64,000 nucleotides of DNA from Paulownia fortunei (lineage: Eukaryota > Streptophyta > Magnoliopsida > Lamiales > Paulowniaceae). Below are positions 62,929 to 64,000 of the stretch, piece after piece. The notes below the pieces were generated by a model. That model was not told the DNA's origin. It did no database searches and saw only the letters and a list, made by a program, of their open reading frames with translations. Made by a program: the position numbers and the translations under genes. Position 1 is the stretch's first letter; each line of letters starts with the position of its first letter. The stretch covers positions 4,836,001 through 4,900,000 of the forward strand of contig CM033121.1 of the NCBI GenBank assembly GCA_019321725.1, in the 5' to 3' direction.

Positions 62929-64000
62929 CTTTACATTTATATATACTTAAAAATAACCACTTTTGTTACTATATTTGTCAATTTCTTTTCAGTAGTTGTT
63001 TTTCTTCATTATTAATTTCATAAGTTTTTTAATTATAATCTTGTTAATTGCCTAACTAAATACGTCGAAAAAAAATGTGATTCTAATTGAATTTTTGGTA
63101 TGTAATTTAAAGAATACATATCCTCTTATATTTGTTAAAGATTATAGCAAATTACACCCATGTTGAATTATACACATTAATATTTATGGGTAGTTTTTAG
63201 GATCATATTTAGTTTTAAATAGCTTATTGGACATAGATATAAGTTCTTTTATGATTAGTTTTAATTTCGTACACGTACTTCCTGTAATAATATTATTAGT
63301 TTTATGTTTTTCAATTTTTCGGTACTCGATTCGATGCCACCAATTTCGTTCGATTTATCATACTGAGCTCTGAATACTATTTTTTTTTTAATTTATATTT
63401 TTTATTTTGATTAGGTAGGGTTTTGACTTTTGCCTCATAATATTCCTTGTATTGAACTATATATTTATTGAGTAACACAAAATACTTGTATACTAGTATC
63501 ATCATGAATCACAATACCTAATCTTGTAATGAATTATTTATTTAAAGAATTATTGTTTTAGGTTAAATCTGGGTGATAAAAAGTTTAAGGAACGTAAAAT
63601 ATTTTGAGTAGTATTAAGTTAAGAACTATAAAATATTTTAAGTTATTAATTCTTATATAGTATAGATATAAATATTGATAAAGATAGATATAGAGATTTT
63701 TTATTTGCTTTATATCTGCCAAAGAGAATCTAGTGCTTAGTTCGTGTTTAAAAAGAAGATGCTCCCGTGATTTTTTCTGGCTCTTTTTGTCTTTCCTTTT
63801 TCCTTATTTTCTTACTTTATTCTATATTACCCTTTTTTTTTTTAAGATGATAATGGGTTGAATTTAGATTGAGTTAAATTTTTTAAAAATTCACCTCAAC
63901 CCACATAAATAGAATCGTTAGATTTATTTTATAATTTAAAAAATATTAAAATTTATAATTTAAAAAATAATACTATTAAAACTTTTTAAAAAAAATTATT
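62603..64000. other. Gene-free right flank
   Basis: AT-rich DNA. A (TA)n microsatellite of about 20 units is at 62886-62925. No coding region is recognisable, and the low-complexity open frame over the TA tract is an artefact. Confidence 0.55.

Noticed and set aside
62746..63015. Open frame with repeated Tyr-Ile over the TA microsatellite
   Set aside because: The repeat itself encodes the Tyr-Ile string; there is no domain and no gene context.

Overview
The window is nuclear DNA of a flowering plant, almost certainly a eudicot. It is AT-rich, its genes carry GT-AG introns and TATA boxes, and small non-autonomous transposons, SINEs and simple repeats fill the gaps. The protein families (plant GH17 glucanase, SRO, DUF1645, plant AMSH, eukaryotic-type pantothenate kinase, galactinol synthase) are plant-type. 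I cannot fix the species; an asterid is a guess. There are no prokaryotic operons, CRISPR arrays or rRNA genes.

Seven protein genes are supported. In window order they are: a secreted beta-1,3-glucanase (minus, 2072-3211); a small single-pass membrane protein gene with an apparent frameshift (plus, 8851-9254); an SRO2/SRO3-like inactive PARP-RST gene (plus, 15585-17560); an intronless DUF1645/OsSGL-like gene (plus, 27837-28700); an AMSH-like K63 deubiquitinase of the short AMSH2 type (minus, 31841-35317, 7 coding exons); a pantothenate kinase (minus, 38377-47564, 10 exons); and a galactinol synthase (minus, 50768-53072, 4 exons). I built the multi-exon models by reading splice sites by eye. 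All keep frame across every junction except the SRO gene, where the obvious intron 2 has a length that is not a multiple of three.

The left part (3-15 kb) and the gene desert at 17.6-27.7 kb are transposon-dominated. They hold a Mutator-like MITE with about 160-bp inverted ends, a hAT-type MITE with a perfect 8-bp target duplication sitting inside one copy of an old 1.2-kb tandem duplication, further TIR elements and a tRNA-derived SINE. The centre (31-53 kb) holds the three minus-strand genes, whose long introns carry retroelement remnants. The right part (53-64 kb) is gene-poor, with a long TA/TG microsatellite, a 159-bp tandem duplication and a well-preserved SINE.

The genes do not form one pathway. 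Several belong to families linked to stress or defence: glucanase, SRO, DUF1645 and galactinol synthase. AMSH acts in ubiquitin and endosomal sorting, and pantothenate kinase starts coenzyme A synthesis. I found no convincing undescribed biological system. The observations most worth checking are three possible gene breaks (small membrane protein, SRO intron 2, kinase without an in-frame ATG) and the nested transposon history at 11-14 kb.
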